The notes under the pieces: model-generated | The model's database searches: none | Told to the model about the DNA's origin: nothing | Seen by the model: only the letters and a program-made list of their open reading frames with translations | From: Ferdinandcohnia humi_A | GTDB taxonomy: Bacteria; Bacillota; Bacilli; Bacillales; Bacillaceae_L | Direction: 5' to 3' | NCBI GenBank assembly: GCA_047608075.1 | Contig: JBLKRX010000008.1 | Location: 114,939 to 178,938, forward strand | DNA length: 64,000 bases | Made by a program: the position numbers and the translations under genes | Part shown: positions 26,914-35,791 of the stretch, piece by piece | Numbering within the stretch: position 1 is the first letter of the stretch | How the letters are laid out: every line of letters starts with the position of its first letter

Positions 26914-26937
26914 GAGTTGCATCGGAGGATGCAACTC
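26914..26937. terminator. Bidirectional terminator
   Basis: A perfect 10-bp stem GAGTTGCATC/GATGCAACTC with a 4-nt loop between convergent genes. Confidence 0.75.
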
Positions 26938-26939
26938 AT

Positions 26940-27116
26940 TTACATTTCGCGTAACTTTTTGTTTAGTTCACTGATTTCTTGCTCAATTTCAGAGATTTGT
27001 TTTTCCAGTGGGGCGATATTTCCGTTCACTGAATCTAATTTTTCTAGGTCATTTTGCAGACGTACATAGTCAAGCTTTAGCTCTTGAATTTTATACTCAA
27101 TTGTTTTTCTGTCCAT
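26940..27116 (-). CDS. SE1832 family small coiled-coil protein
   Basis: 58 residues, almost entirely heptad-patterned (IQELKLDYVRLQNDLEKLD, IEQEISELNKKL), so a short coiled coil. It matches the small SE1832-type proteins of Bacillales and Staphylococcus. The start is ATG at 27116, after GAGGTG. The function is unknown. Confidence 0.75.
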   Translation of the reverse strand: MDRKTIEYKIQELKLDYVRLQNDLEKLDSVNGNIAPLEKQISEIEQEISELNKKLREM

Positions 27117-27186
27117 TTGTAGCACCTCGGGTCCAATAATCTACTGTAATTATAACACTGAACAGTAGATAATGCTTCTACTAGCC

Positions 27187-28446
27187 TTACCTTGAGGATA
27201 CGGAAGTAGTTTCCGGTACACGAGTTAAAATGATGAAACCGATGATAAATAGGATGACTAAGCTAAAGACGCCTGTGCTTGAGTTTCCAGTAATTTGTGC
27301 GGTTGCACCAACTAATAATGGTCCCATGATTGATGCAAACTTCCCGAAAATATTATAGAAGCCAAAGAATTCATTTGCATTTTGTTTTGGAACAAGCCTC
27401 GCAAAATAGGAACGACTTAATGCCTGGATACCACCCTGTGAAGTCGCAACAAGCATAGCTAAAATCCAAAAATCGATGGTAGTTTCTAAGAAATAGGCAT
27501 AAATACAAACAATAATATAAACGAAGATTCCTACATAAAGCATCTTTTTGCCAGTATATTTCTTAGCTAGCCTTCCATATAATACCGCAAATGGGGCAGC
27601 TACTACCTGTGTTACAAATAGTACGATTAATAGGCTTGTTGCACTTATGCCAAGGTCTGTGCCATAAGCGGTAGACATAGAAATAACTGTACCAACGCCA
27701 TCAATATAGAAGAAATAAGCTAATAAAAATAAAAAGACAGCTCGATATTTTTTAATTTCCTTAAATGTATTTCCTAATCGCTTAAAGCTATTTACAATTG
27801 GATTAGGCTCACGTTCTATATAATAGCGTTGTTTCACATTCTTGAACAATGGGATAGCAAATAATCCCCACCAAGCTGCTGTAATTAAAAATGCAATTTT
27901 ACTAGCTACCGTAGCAGTTAATGGAATGATTTCTTGTTGAGCTAAGAGGATAATCGCTATGCTTAGTAGAAATGGAATTGTGCTTCCAATATAGCCTAGT
28001 CCATATCCGCGTGAGGATACTTGATCCATACGGTCTTCTGTTGCTACATCAACAAGAAACGCATCATAAAACACATTGGCACCTGTGGAGCCTAATGCAG
28101 CAAATGTATAACAAACTAATAAGAGCAGCCAGTTGTCACTAGGAATAAATGCTAATAATGCGGTTGCAGATACACCTAAAATAAAGAAAAAGGTAAAAAA
28201 CTTCTTTTTATAGCCTTGATAATCAGCAATTGTACCTAAGATTGGGCCGATCATTGCCAAGATAAACGTAAAAATCGCGATGGTATACCCTAAATATGCA
28301 GTTGAATCTGCAGCACTGACTCCTGCATTTGTTGCAGCTGATTTGTAAAAGATAGGGAAGACAGCTGTTGTGATGATAATCGAATAAGCAGAGTTTGCCC
28401 AGTCATAAAACATCCAGCTATTTTCTTCTTTCGAAAACCGCTTCAT
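27187..28446 (-). CDS. UMF1 family MFS transporter (Atg22/YxiO-like)
   Basis: 419 residues and twelve membrane helices. The N-terminus SWMFYDWANSAYSIIITTAVFP is the family hallmark, and ALSRSYFARLVPKQNANEFFGFYNIFGK in the second half is also typical of UMF1 proteins. It is related to vacuolar amino-acid effluxers of fungi, and a role in amino-acid or osmolyte efflux is inferred only. It is monocistronic. Confidence 0.87.
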   Translation of the reverse strand: MKRFSKEENSWMFYDWANSAYSIIITTAVFPIFYKSAATNAGVSAADSTAYLGYTIAIFTFILAMIGPILGTIADYQGYKKKFFTFFFILGVSATALLAFIPSDNWLLLLVCYTFAALGSTGANVFYDAFLVDVATEDRMDQVSSRGYGLGYIGSTIPFLLSIAIILLAQQEIIPLTATVASKIAFLITAAWWGLFAIPLFKNVKQRYYIEREPNPIVNSFKRLGNTFKEIKKYRAVFLFLLAYFFYIDGVGTVISMSTAYGTDLGISATSLLIVLFVTQVVAAPFAVLYGRLAKKYTGKKMLYVGIFVYIIVCIYAYFLETTIDFWILAMLVATSQGGIQALSRSYFARLVPKQNANEFFGFYNIFGKFASIMGPLLVGATAQITGNSSTGVFSLVILFIIGFIILTRVPETTSVSSR

Positions 28447-28531
28447 GAAAATTCCCCCTAGTAATCTATAAGTCTATTTTACAGTAGTACTAAATCCCAC
28501 AGGCATTATTTACAAACTTTTCCCATTTCTT

Positions 28532-29839
28532 TTACACTTTTAATAATTCCTTAATAACTCTACCTTCTGTGTTTCCTAAAGATAGTCCGAGTAGACGAGC
28601 GAAAGTGGGACCTTCATCAACAAGGTGAATCTTTGGAATGATTTTATTTCTCTGAATTCCTTGACCTGTTGCTATGAATACGGTCGAATAATTTTTCTTT
28701 TCAGGTGAATACCCATGACTTGCAAATGTGTATTTTTTCTCCCTCACATCCTCCTCATGAATCTCATCGATAAATTCACCGTCAAGCTGTTCCTTAAAAT
28801 AGTATCCAAGCTGGGCTTCAATCATAAAGGCGGCTTTTTCATCTGCACCTTTTTCACGAGCCTCATCTGATGTAAGTACTCTTTCAATACCGTTTTGTTT
28901 ATCCTGCATGAGTTTGGTTAAAAGCGTTTTCAAACTTTTTTTCGTTGCTGAATCTGATTTGTCTTTTAGATAAATATATGCAGAACCGTCACAGCTTTTG
29001 CAATATGCCTTCCAATCTGTTACTTTGCCATTCTTTTTAACCTGAATTAATCCAGCCTTTCGTAGCAGTACGTTAAGTTTTACCGCTTTTGATTCATCTA
29101 AGGCACTATGGTCACCTAATGCAATGAGTGTTGAATTCTCATAAATGCCACTTTCTTTTAACGCATGAATGATACGACCAAGTCGATCATCATGCCGCTT
29201 GAGTGCTGCCATTGCTTCCTCTGATGAAAATCCATGGTAGTGACGTTGAGTATCGAGGTCAGTAAAATGAATTAGCATCAGATTTGGTTTTCTCGTTTTT
29301 ATCGTTTGCACGGCTGATGCTAGAACAAAGTCATCAAGTTCTGGCTGATTGAGACCTTTACGTATATGTCCATAACGGCGATTCATATCAAGCTGATAAA
29401 ATGGACTACCATTAAATAAGGAGACTAAAATCTGATTATGCCAAGGGCGATTTGCAAAAATCTCGGGCATATTGTAATCAATTTTGGCTTTTGCAGTTAC
29501 AGGCCATAATAGGGCAGCTGTTTTCATACCAGTCTTTTTGGCTTCATCATATAATGTTGTTCCTTTCACATGACGACGGTGCCAATACCAGTCTGGGGAG
29601 AGCCTACCAGGCTGTAAAAACGTATTGTTTATGATTCCATGTTTCCTTGGATAGTTGCCAGTTACAATGGTTGCATGGCAAGGATAGGTAACAGAAGGAT
29701 AAATGGTTTCAACATTTTTACAATACGAGGCGTTCTTTAATAGCTTGCTAAAGTTCGGTAGCTCTTGAAGGGTTGGAAAGTCAAGAGCGGATAAGCAATC
29801 AAACGAGATCACAATCAAGTGATTTGTTAGTCGAGACAT
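28532..29839 (-). CDS. Alkaline phosphatase superfamily nucleotide pyrophosphatase/phosphodiesterase
   Basis: 435 residues. The metal and nucleophile sites of the ectonucleotide pyrophosphatase/phosphodiesterase group are present: VISFDCL (metal Asp), YPSVTYPCHATIVTGNYPRKHG (nucleophile Thr), HFTDLDTQRHYHG and LGDHSALD. It has no signal peptide, so it is predicted cytoplasmic. The start is ATG at 29839, after GGAGGTTCAT. It hydrolyses phosphodiester or phosphoester bonds; the substrate is unknown. Confidence 0.87.
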   Translation of the reverse strand: MSRLTNHLIVISFDCLSALDFPTLQELPNFSKLLKNASYCKNVETIYPSVTYPCHATIVTGNYPRKHGIINNTFLQPGRLSPDWYWHRRHVKGTTLYDEAKKTGMKTAALLWPVTAKAKIDYNMPEIFANRPWHNQILVSLFNGSPFYQLDMNRRYGHIRKGLNQPELDDFVLASAVQTIKTRKPNLMLIHFTDLDTQRHYHGFSSEEAMAALKRHDDRLGRIIHALKESGIYENSTLIALGDHSALDESKAVKLNVLLRKAGLIQVKKNGKVTDWKAYCKSCDGSAYIYLKDKSDSATKKSLKTLLTKLMQDKQNGIERVLTSDEAREKGADEKAAFMIEAQLGYYFKEQLDGEFIDEIHEEDVREKKYTFASHGYSPEKKNYSTVFIATGQGIQRNKIIPKIHLVDEGPTFARLLGLSLGNTEGRVIKELLKV

Positions 29840-30093
29840 ATGAACCTCCATAAAATAGTAAGATAGTCTAAGAGTATCTTACCGATAGGATTAGCTTTTT
29901 TTGTAAAAGAATAGGTCAAATGCTTTATGTCCTACCTTTAATATAGCAGAAAATTTTGAATTAAAATATCAATTTTCAAAATAGGAGGGAAAGAAAGAAC
30001 AATCGTTTCGAGGGAAAAAATTGTTCTTTTCCTGTCTAGATGGAATATAATTAAGGTTGTTATTAATGGATATTCGTTCGAGGAGAAACCAAA

Positions 30094-31473
30094 ATGTATG
30101 AGACAAAAAATACAAAAGAAAAAATTAAACTAATATTTGTCCTGTTAATTCCTATATTAATTACACAACTGGGTATGTTTTCGATGGTGTTCTTTAATAC
30201 GATTATGACAGGAAGATATAACTCATCTGATTTAGCTGGAGTAGCTATCGGTTCATCGATATGGAACCCGGTTTTTACAGGCCTAAGCGGGATACTTTTA
30301 GCAGTTTCGCCTATCGCTGCCCAGCGGTTCGGTCAAAAGAAAAGTAAAGAGGTCTCTTCAGTGGTATCAAGTGGAATTTACCTAGGGGTTTTGATTGGGA
30401 TTGTTGTTATTCTACTTGGTGCTTTGTTACTAAATCCACTTTTACATTTGATGGATCTTCCTGAGGGTGTGGAAGATACGGCACGTGATTACTTAATCGG
30501 ACTTAGCTTTGGAATTATACCGCTATTTGTATTTAATGTGTTGCGTTCCTTTATCTATGCACTCGGAATCACTCGTGTGGTTATGTTGATCTTACTTGTT
30601 TCCTTACCTGTAAATCTTCTTTTAAACTATGTTTTAATCTTTGGATATTGGGGATTCCCAGAGTTAGGTGGAGCAGGAGCGGGATATGCAACCTCCTTTA
30701 CCTACTGGGTGATTGTCGGGATTACCGCATTTATAATTAAGGTGAAGGACCCGTTCTCATCCTATAAAGTGTTTACGGGATTGAAGGGCTTTTCTTTAAA
30801 ACAGAGCAAAGAAATCTTAAAGATTGGTGTCCCAATGGGCTTTTCAACCTTCTTCGAAACAAGCATGTTTGCAGTGGTAACGATTTTAATAAGTAAATTC
30901 TCTGTGACGACCATTGCAGCGTATCAATCTGCATTAAATATCGTTTCCTTCCTATATATGATACCGGTAAGCATTTCAATGGCATTGACGGTTCTAGTAG
31001 GATACGAAGTAGGAGCGAAAAGATATAAGGATGCGAAAGTATATAGCTGGCTTGGTATCGTGCTCTCTATGATAATTGCGCTGGTAACAGGATTATTCGT
31101 TATTCTGTTCCGTTATGATGTTGCAGGGTTATATTCTACGGAGGAGGCAGTTATTACGCTAACAGCACATTTCTTGATATATGCACTATTTTTCCAAATT
31201 TCAGATGCAGTCCAGGCAACAGCACAGGCTGCACTGAGAGGATACAAAGATGTGAATATTGCATTCGTTATGACGTTGGTTGCATATTGGCTCATTTGCT
31301 TGCCGGTTGGATGGGGTCTTGCCCACTTTACAAGTCTCGGGGCGTCCGGATATTGGATTGGTTTAACGATCGGATTGTTAGCCGCAGGCATCGGTCTTTC
31401 TGCAAGACTTGTCTATATCCAAAAAGCAAAATATGGGGCTGTGGTTGGTAAAGAAGTTGGGGATACGAAGTGA
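30094..31473 (+). CDS. MATE family multidrug efflux transporter
   Basis: 459 residues and twelve helices in two homologous bundles. The start of each bundle shows the MATE pattern (LIPILITQLGMFSMVFFNTIMTGR; KIGVPMGFSTFFETSMFAVVTIL). It is likely to export cationic drugs with sodium or protons (NorM/YeeO-like). The ribosome site is CGAGGAGAAAC. A weak hairpin follows near 31485-31512. Confidence 0.92.
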   Translation: MYETKNTKEKIKLIFVLLIPILITQLGMFSMVFFNTIMTGRYNSSDLAGVAIGSSIWNPVFTGLSGILLAVSPIAAQRFGQKKSKEVSSVVSSGIYLGVLIGIVVILLGALLLNPLLHLMDLPEGVEDTARDYLIGLSFGIIPLFVFNVLRSFIYALGITRVVMLILLVSLPVNLLLNYVLIFGYWGFPELGGAGAGYATSFTYWVIVGITAFIIKVKDPFSSYKVFTGLKGFSLKQSKEILKIGVPMGFSTFFETSMFAVVTILISKFSVTTIAAYQSALNIVSFLYMIPVSISMALTVLVGYEVGAKRYKDAKVYSWLGIVLSMIIALVTGLFVILFRYDVAGLYSTEEAVITLTAHFLIYALFFQISDAVQATAQAALRGYKDVNIAFVMTLVAYWLICLPVGWGLAHFTSLGASGYWIGLTIGLLAAGIGLSARLVYIQKAKYGAVVGKEVGDTK

Positions 31474-31484
31474 TAGTCGTGGAG

Positions 31485-31512
31485 AAGGATGTCTTAGGAG
31501 GCATCTTTTTTA
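31485..31512 (+). terminator. Probable terminator of the MATE gene
   Basis: Imperfect stem GGATGTC/GGCATC followed by TTTTTTT. Confidence 0.55.
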
Positions 31513-31532
31513 TGTGCGTTGGTAGGGGCTTT

Positions 31533-31680
31533 GATTAAGTCCATATAAATGTGTAAAAACAAAATGAGTCATATTATTCCTTTTTGGCTACAATGTTTTC
31601 AACCACGATAACATATAGAAACGAGGAATAATAATGTCTCATTTAAAGTTTAACCTACATATGGACCTTTTAAATTGCTA
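31533..31680 (+). mobile_element. Left end of an IS256-family insertion sequence (relic)
   Basis: GATTAAGTCC at 31533 and TATAAATGTGTAAAA onward match the IS256 terminal repeat (GATAAAGTCCGTATAATTGTGTAAAA, from memory) at 23 of 26 positions. The leader follows, then AGGAATAATA and an ATG at 31633 opening MSHLKFNLHMDLLN before a stop. This looks like the N-terminus of an IS256-type transposase. The remainder of the element is missing and the tandem array begins at once. Confidence 0.6.
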
Positions 31681-31980
31681 AAAGCCATAGAACTAAAATA
31701 ACGACCATAGAACCCGATTAACGACCATAGAATCGGAATAACGACCATAGAACCCAATTAACGACCATAGAATCGGAATAACGACCATAGAATCCAATTA
31801 ACGACCATAGAATTAGAATAACAACTATAGAATCGGAATAACGACCATAGAATCCAATTAACGACCATAGAATTAGAATAACAACTATAGAATCGGAATA
31901 ACGACCATAGAACCGGAATAACGACCATAGAACCCAATTAACGACTATAGAATCACAATAACGTCCATAAAACCGATATT
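31681..31980. repeat. Array of fifteen 20-bp tandem repeats
   Basis: The consensus unit is ACGACCATAGAATCGGAATA, with variants ending CCAATTA or TTAGAATA. Fifteen units fill exactly 300 bp; the first and last are degenerate. Units 6-8 (31781-31840) and 9-11 (31841-31900) are identical 60-bp blocks, so a recent three-unit duplication occurred. The minus-strand frame is open across most of the array, but only because of the repeat. No ribosome site is seen. Confidence 0.92.
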
Positions 31981-32111
31981 TACAGCAAAATAGGGCGAAA
32001 AACGAATGACCTAGAGCCAAAAATCACAATATTTTACAATCCCGAACCTATTTTCCACTGAAAAAAACAAAAAAACCGCAAGGAACACCCATTCCTTACG
32101 GTAAAAGCCAC
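31981..32111 (-). terminator. Flank of the array; terminator of the GntR/ABC operon
   Basis: AT-rich sequence with no gene. At 32070-32102, read on the minus strand, the stem ACCGTAAGGAA/TTCCTTGCGGT is followed by TTTTTTT, closing the operon whose last gene ends at 32112. Confidence 0.8.
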
Positions 32112-32807
32112 TTAATTTTCTTCCCCAACAAAATTTACATAGTCCATTCCAGTAAGAGTGAGGCTCTTAGGAATCCGGATGTACATAATTTGATAATCTG
32201 AAGGGCGGTCAATAATATCAAATTTAAACTCGTCGTACAGTCCGTCACCTTTAAATTGTGAAATGACAAATTCCTTGTGAAATCCTGCAAGACTAATCTC
32301 AAATTCCTTCGGGTTCGTAATTAGTAACCGATCCTCAACCAATGAAACAGTGGGAGAGGAGAGTCTATCAAAGAAATCAACACCATTGTATTTGGTATCG
32401 GACACATAATAGATAAGCTCAAGGGTTTCATCGTCACTGTCTTTTCGCTCAAATACGGTAAACATATTCGAGTCTCGTATGGATGTAATATTTAGTTCGC
32501 TATCCTGGTAGGACAGATTCCAGTTTTCCTTTTGTTTCACACCATCAACTTGATCAATTTTACCTTCAATAGCGGCACTATAGATTTCCTCATAGCGTTT
32601 GGCATTACCAGAATCAGAAACGGTCTCTGGAATAAAAAAGTTATCAGGCAAAATGTAATATACGATAACGGAGAGGACTAGAATTACAAGATAACTGCCG
32701 ATAACTAGCTTTGTTCCCTTTTGTCCAAACTGTTTCTGCATACTTACAAATAGGAAAATACCACCTACTATAACGATTAGGAAGATGAGTAAAGAAGTGA
32801 TTGCCAT
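32112..32807 (-). CDS. Membrane-anchored hypothetical protein of the ABC operon
   Basis: 231 residues. There are two N-terminal membrane helices (residues 4-23 and 36-53), then an extracytoplasmic beta-rich domain of about 175 residues. No family recognised. It is the last gene of the GntR/ABC operon and overlaps the permease by 1 nt, so it is probably an accessory subunit or an envelope protein acting with the transporter, comparable in position to lipoproteins of the ytr-type operons. The function cannot be read from the sequence. Confidence 0.65.
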   Translation of the reverse strand: MAITSLLIFLIVIVGGIFLFVSMQKQFGQKGTKLVIGSYLVILVLSVIVYYILPDNFFIPETVSDSGNAKRYEEIYSAAIEGKIDQVDGVKQKENWNLSYQDSELNITSIRDSNMFTVFERKDSDDETLELIYYVSDTKYNGVDFFDRLSSPTVSLVEDRLLITNPKEFEISLAGFHKEFVISQFKGDGLYDEFKFDIIDRPSDYQIMYIRIPKSLTLTGMDYVNFVGEEN

Positions 32808-33550
32808 TATCTACGTACCTCCATTCGGTTGGTAGCTGATATAACAAGTGTTCCCAAGGCAGCAACTATAGTCAATATTTTAATAGTAAAAATAAGAATT
32901 GACGTTTCATCTAAAAAGAACGAAATAGCACTAAATGTATTTACGTTTTTTCCTTCAATATATGCCCAGCCAATTAGTAATGCGGGAATAACAAACGCAA
33001 ACAGTTTGTTAAGCTGGACAAACATTCCGATTATATATCCAAACATGGCAAACAAAAGGATATATAAGAATCCAATATAGATTCCAAGACATAGCTCAGG
33101 AATGGATAGAAGGAAATGATCTGCGATGATATTTTCGCTACCAAATTTGAAATACATGTATACACGCAGTAACACGCCAGCAAACATGGCTGTTACACTT
33201 GCGAACAATGAATACACAGCTAGAGTAGCAATCGTGGAAAGATGGCTACTGACCCGATTGGACACGAAAGAGAAATCGATGTACCGATAGGGCTTTGTTG
33301 TAAAAATAATCGCCGCGCAAAAGGCCCAGAAAATAGAAAAGAATAATATGAGATTACCCGAAAAGCTTTTTACTGTAAGAGAAATCGCGTTCCCACCTGT
33401 CCCCATTTGTCCAACTCCGTTTAAGGAGAACAGGAATGCAAGTCCCTGAAGAAGCAGTAATGATAGAAGAGAAAATAGATTCGCCTTCAGTTTGAAAGTA
33501 ATCTGTTTCTTGGTAATGGCTAGTAGGTTAGTCTCTGTTAAATACATCAT
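32807..33550 (-). CDS. ABC transporter permease (ABC-2-like)
   Basis: 247 residues and six membrane helices with no conserved import-type EAA loop, consistent with an ABC-2 exporter-like permease of the YtrC/YhcI kind. The ribosome site AAAGGAGGGATCA lies inside the end of the ATPase gene. The 23-nt overlap with it implies coupled translation. It works with the ATPase at 33528-34424; the substrate is unknown. Confidence 0.75.
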   Translation of the reverse strand: MMYLTETNLLAITKKQITFKLKANLFSLLSLLLLQGLAFLFSLNGVGQMGTGGNAISLTVKSFSGNLILFFSIFWAFCAAIIFTTKPYRYIDFSFVSNRVSSHLSTIATLAVYSLFASVTAMFAGVLLRVYMYFKFGSENIIADHFLLSIPELCLGIYIGFLYILLFAMFGYIIGMFVQLNKLFAFVIPALLIGWAYIEGKNVNTFSAISFFLDETSILIFTIKILTIVAALGTLVISATNRMEVRR

Positions 33551-34424
33551 TGATCCCTCCTTTGAATTCGGCAGTTAGATACATACAAAGGTCATCCGTA
33601 GCAATTGGAAACACTTCGACACCACATTTTTTTGCTTCTTGCCAAGTTGACCGCTCACTTTTTACGACAGTAAAGACATAATCAGTTCCAAATTCTTCTT
33701 CATGGAGCACCTCCAAGTGCTTTGTAAACTCTACTATCACCGACTTCTTACCTCTTAGACCAACGGCATATTCCTTCAATTCAGTTACGGGCAAGTGGAG
33801 AACGAGTTGCCCTTTTTTAATAAGCAAGACATCCTCGAGGAAGCTATCAATCTCATTAAGAAGGTGACTAGAGAACAAGATTGTTCTTGGATGGTCAATG
33901 TAATCCTTAAGTAAGGCTTTGTAAAAATCCTTTCGCACAGCGGCATCCATACCTGTAGTTGGTTCATCAAATATCGTTACAGGGCATCTTGAAGAAAGTC
34001 CAATTATCATATTAAAGGTGCTTTTCATTCCTTTTGAAAGATGGTGATGATGCTGCTTTGGTTTTAATTGAAAGTAAGTAAATAAACGGTTTGCTAAGTT
34101 AGCATCCCAATTCGGATAAAAGCTTGCTGCCGATTCTAAAATCTCTCTCAGTGTTAGTCCTGGGGGAAACAGCATATTGTCATCGATGAATAGTAAATTA
34201 CTAGATACTTGTAAGTTATTGAAAGGGTTCTTCGAAAAAACCTCTACTTCTCCAGAAGTTGGCTGATAAAACCCAGCAATGGTCTTTAAAAGGGTTGTTT
34301 TTCCTGCACCATTTCGTCCGATAAGGCCTGTAATCGTATTCGGTTTAATTGAAAATGATAGGTTATCTAGAGAATTGACTCCACGATACCGTTTCGTTAT
34401 ATGTTTACATTCAATCGTGCTCAT
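33528..34424 (-). CDS. ABC transporter ATPase
   Basis: 298 residues. The Walker A is GLIGRNGAGKTTLL and the Walker B is CPVTIFDEPTTGMD. The signature is weak (HHLSKGMKSTF in place of LSGGQ), typical of YtrB/YhcH-type exporter ATPases next to GntR regulators. A C-terminal extension of about 80 residues follows the core domain. It overlaps gntR by 14 nt. Confidence 0.88.
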   Translation of the reverse strand: MSTIECKHITKRYRGVNSLDNLSFSIKPNTITGLIGRNGAGKTTLLKTIAGFYQPTSGEVEVFSKNPFNNLQVSSNLLFIDDNMLFPPGLTLREILESAASFYPNWDANLANRLFTYFQLKPKQHHHHLSKGMKSTFNMIIGLSSRCPVTIFDEPTTGMDAAVRKDFYKALLKDYIDHPRTILFSSHLLNEIDSFLEDVLLIKKGQLVLHLPVTELKEYAVGLRGKKSVIVEFTKHLEVLHEEEFGTDYVFTVVKSERSTWQEAKKCGVEVFPIATDDLCMYLTAEFKGGINDVFNRD

Positions 34425-34806
34425 CTTTAGTCCCCCTTTGCTTTTCCATTTCGGATTGGATCATTCCGATTAATTCATCTTCCGTTACACCTAAGCGCTC
34501 CGACTCCACAACAAGATCGAGTATTAGGTTTTTCATAATTTGATTTTTCCTTTTCTCTAGAATAAATTGCTTGGCATTCGGTGTAACAAACATGCCTAAT
34601 CCTCTCTTTTTATAAAGAATTTTCTCATCTGCTAATAGGTTTAAGCCTTTTGCTGCAGTAGCAGGATTAATCGTAAACATCTCTGCAAGTTGATATTGTG
34701 AAAATACCTTGTGATCCTCTGATAGGGCACCACTTAAAATTTCCGTTTCAATCCATTCCGCTATTTGAACATATATAGGCTTCGTTCCGTCCTGATTAAA
34801 AATCAT
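34411..34806 (-). CDS. GntR family regulator, YtrA subfamily
   Basis: 131 residues. The winged helix occupies residues 5-75 (PIYVQIAEWIETEILSGAL, QYQLAEMFTINPATAAKGLNLL), followed by a short dimerisation tail, the layout of YtrA/YhcF-type regulators that control their own ABC operon. The start is ATG at 34806, after GAGGAGGTGG; the longer frame to 34890 has no site and crosses the promoter. An inverted repeat at 34837-34862 is a possible operator. In other bacilli such operons respond to cell-wall antibiotics. Confidence 0.82.
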   Translation of the reverse strand: MIFNQDGTKPIYVQIAEWIETEILSGALSEDHKVFSQYQLAEMFTINPATAAKGLNLLADEKILYKKRGLGMFVTPNAKQFILEKRKNQIMKNLILDLVVESERLGVTEDELIGMIQSEMEKQRGTKDEHD

Positions 34807-35135
34807 ATGCCACCTCCTCAAGGTGAGTAAGTACAATAGTGCATTAGTGATATAACGTACTATACAACATGCTGTAAAAAAAATCCACAACTTCTGTTAT
34901 GTATTTCCAAAAAGGTTTATAATTAGGTTATATCAACTAAGGATTGTCCAAAAAAATACGCCTCAAGTCTTAGAATCTTTTAATGTCTAAGTCCATAGGA
35001 AGGGTACATATGCTGTAGTATAGTTTAAAAATGGAAAGGAACCCAAGAGTTTCTTGAAAGAAAAGACTACTATATGAAACCTTGATTCTTTTCATTCGTA
35101 TAAAAAGTAAAGAAAGTATGTCAGGAGTCGATAGG
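34807..35135. promoter_or_regulatory. Divergent promoter region of gntR and xpaC
   Basis: A 329-bp gap. TAGTGC and GTACTA at 34837-34862 form an inverted repeat with a 14-nt spacer, a plausible operator for the GntR protein. The rest is AT-rich, and I see no gene or repeat in it. Confidence 0.35.
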
Positions 35136-35786
35136 ATGAATCCATTTCTCGCTTTTATTATTAAGATGTTTATAGCGGTACCATCAACAATTACAGTGTG
35201 GCTGGTAAGTTTTTTTACATTTGACCAGACCTTCCTCCTTTCATCAGGATACTCAATTTTAGGTGGAGGACTCACCTTTTTTATAAGCTCTTTATATATG
35301 AATCATTTATTCCTAAAGAAACATCATTTAACAAGGAAGGAATACAACTATATAAAGAAAAATCTGAATGAAGCTAATAAAAAGCTATCACGTTTAAATA
35401 AGGCACTGCTTTCCATTCGGCATATTCCATCTTTGAAGCAGAGAGTAGACCTTCATAGACTTACAAAGAAAATTTACCGATTAACCAAATCGGAGCCAAG
35501 ACGCTTTTACTTAGCGGAGCGATTTTATTTTTCCCACCTCGATTCAGTTGTGGAGTTATCGGAAAAATACGCGTTGTTATCCTCGCAGCCTAGAAAAAAT
35601 AGTGAGCTTGAGCGCTCTTTACATGAAACACGACGGGTGCTTGAGGAACTAACAGAAACGATTGAAAAGGATTTATACAAAATGCTATCGAATGATATAG
35701 ATGATCTACATTTCGAAATTGATGTTGCTAAGAATTCCAATAAAAACGTGAATGATACCAGATTTATTGACCAAAACAGGAGGTAA
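35136..35786 (+). CDS. xpaC: XpaC-like protein (5-bromo-4-chloroindolyl phosphate hydrolysis family)
   Basis: About 216 residues. Two membrane helices near the N-terminus (residues 4-25 and 32-52) precede a charged, helical cytoplasmic part. The operon with TelA/YaaN, 5 nt apart, is the conserved xpaC-yaaN pair. The start is ATG at 35136, after AGGAG. The biochemical function is not established despite the family name. The pair is linked to toxic-anion (tellurite) and cell-envelope stress resistance. Confidence 0.82.
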   Translation: MNPFLAFIIKMFIAVPSTITVWLVSFFTFDQTFLLSSGYSILGGGLTFFISSLYMNHLFLKKHHLTRKEYNYIKKNLNEANKKLSRLNKALLSIRHIPSLKQRVDLHRLTKKIYRLTKSEPRRFYLAERFYFSHLDSVVELSEKYALLSSQPRKNSELERSLHETRRVLEELTETIEKDLYKMLSNDIDDLHFEIDVAKNSNKNVNDTRFIDQNRR

Positions 35787-35791
35787 CGAAT

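Noticed and set aside
31718..32020. 100-codon minus-strand ORF across the tandem array
   Set aside because: It is open only because the repeat unit lacks stops in that frame. The protein is a pure repeat, no ribosome site is present, and the 20-bp unit shifts frame each time.
34970..35275. 101-codon minus-strand ORF upstream of xpaC
   Set aside because: It overlaps the real xpaC start on the other strand, has no ribosome site and unlikely composition.
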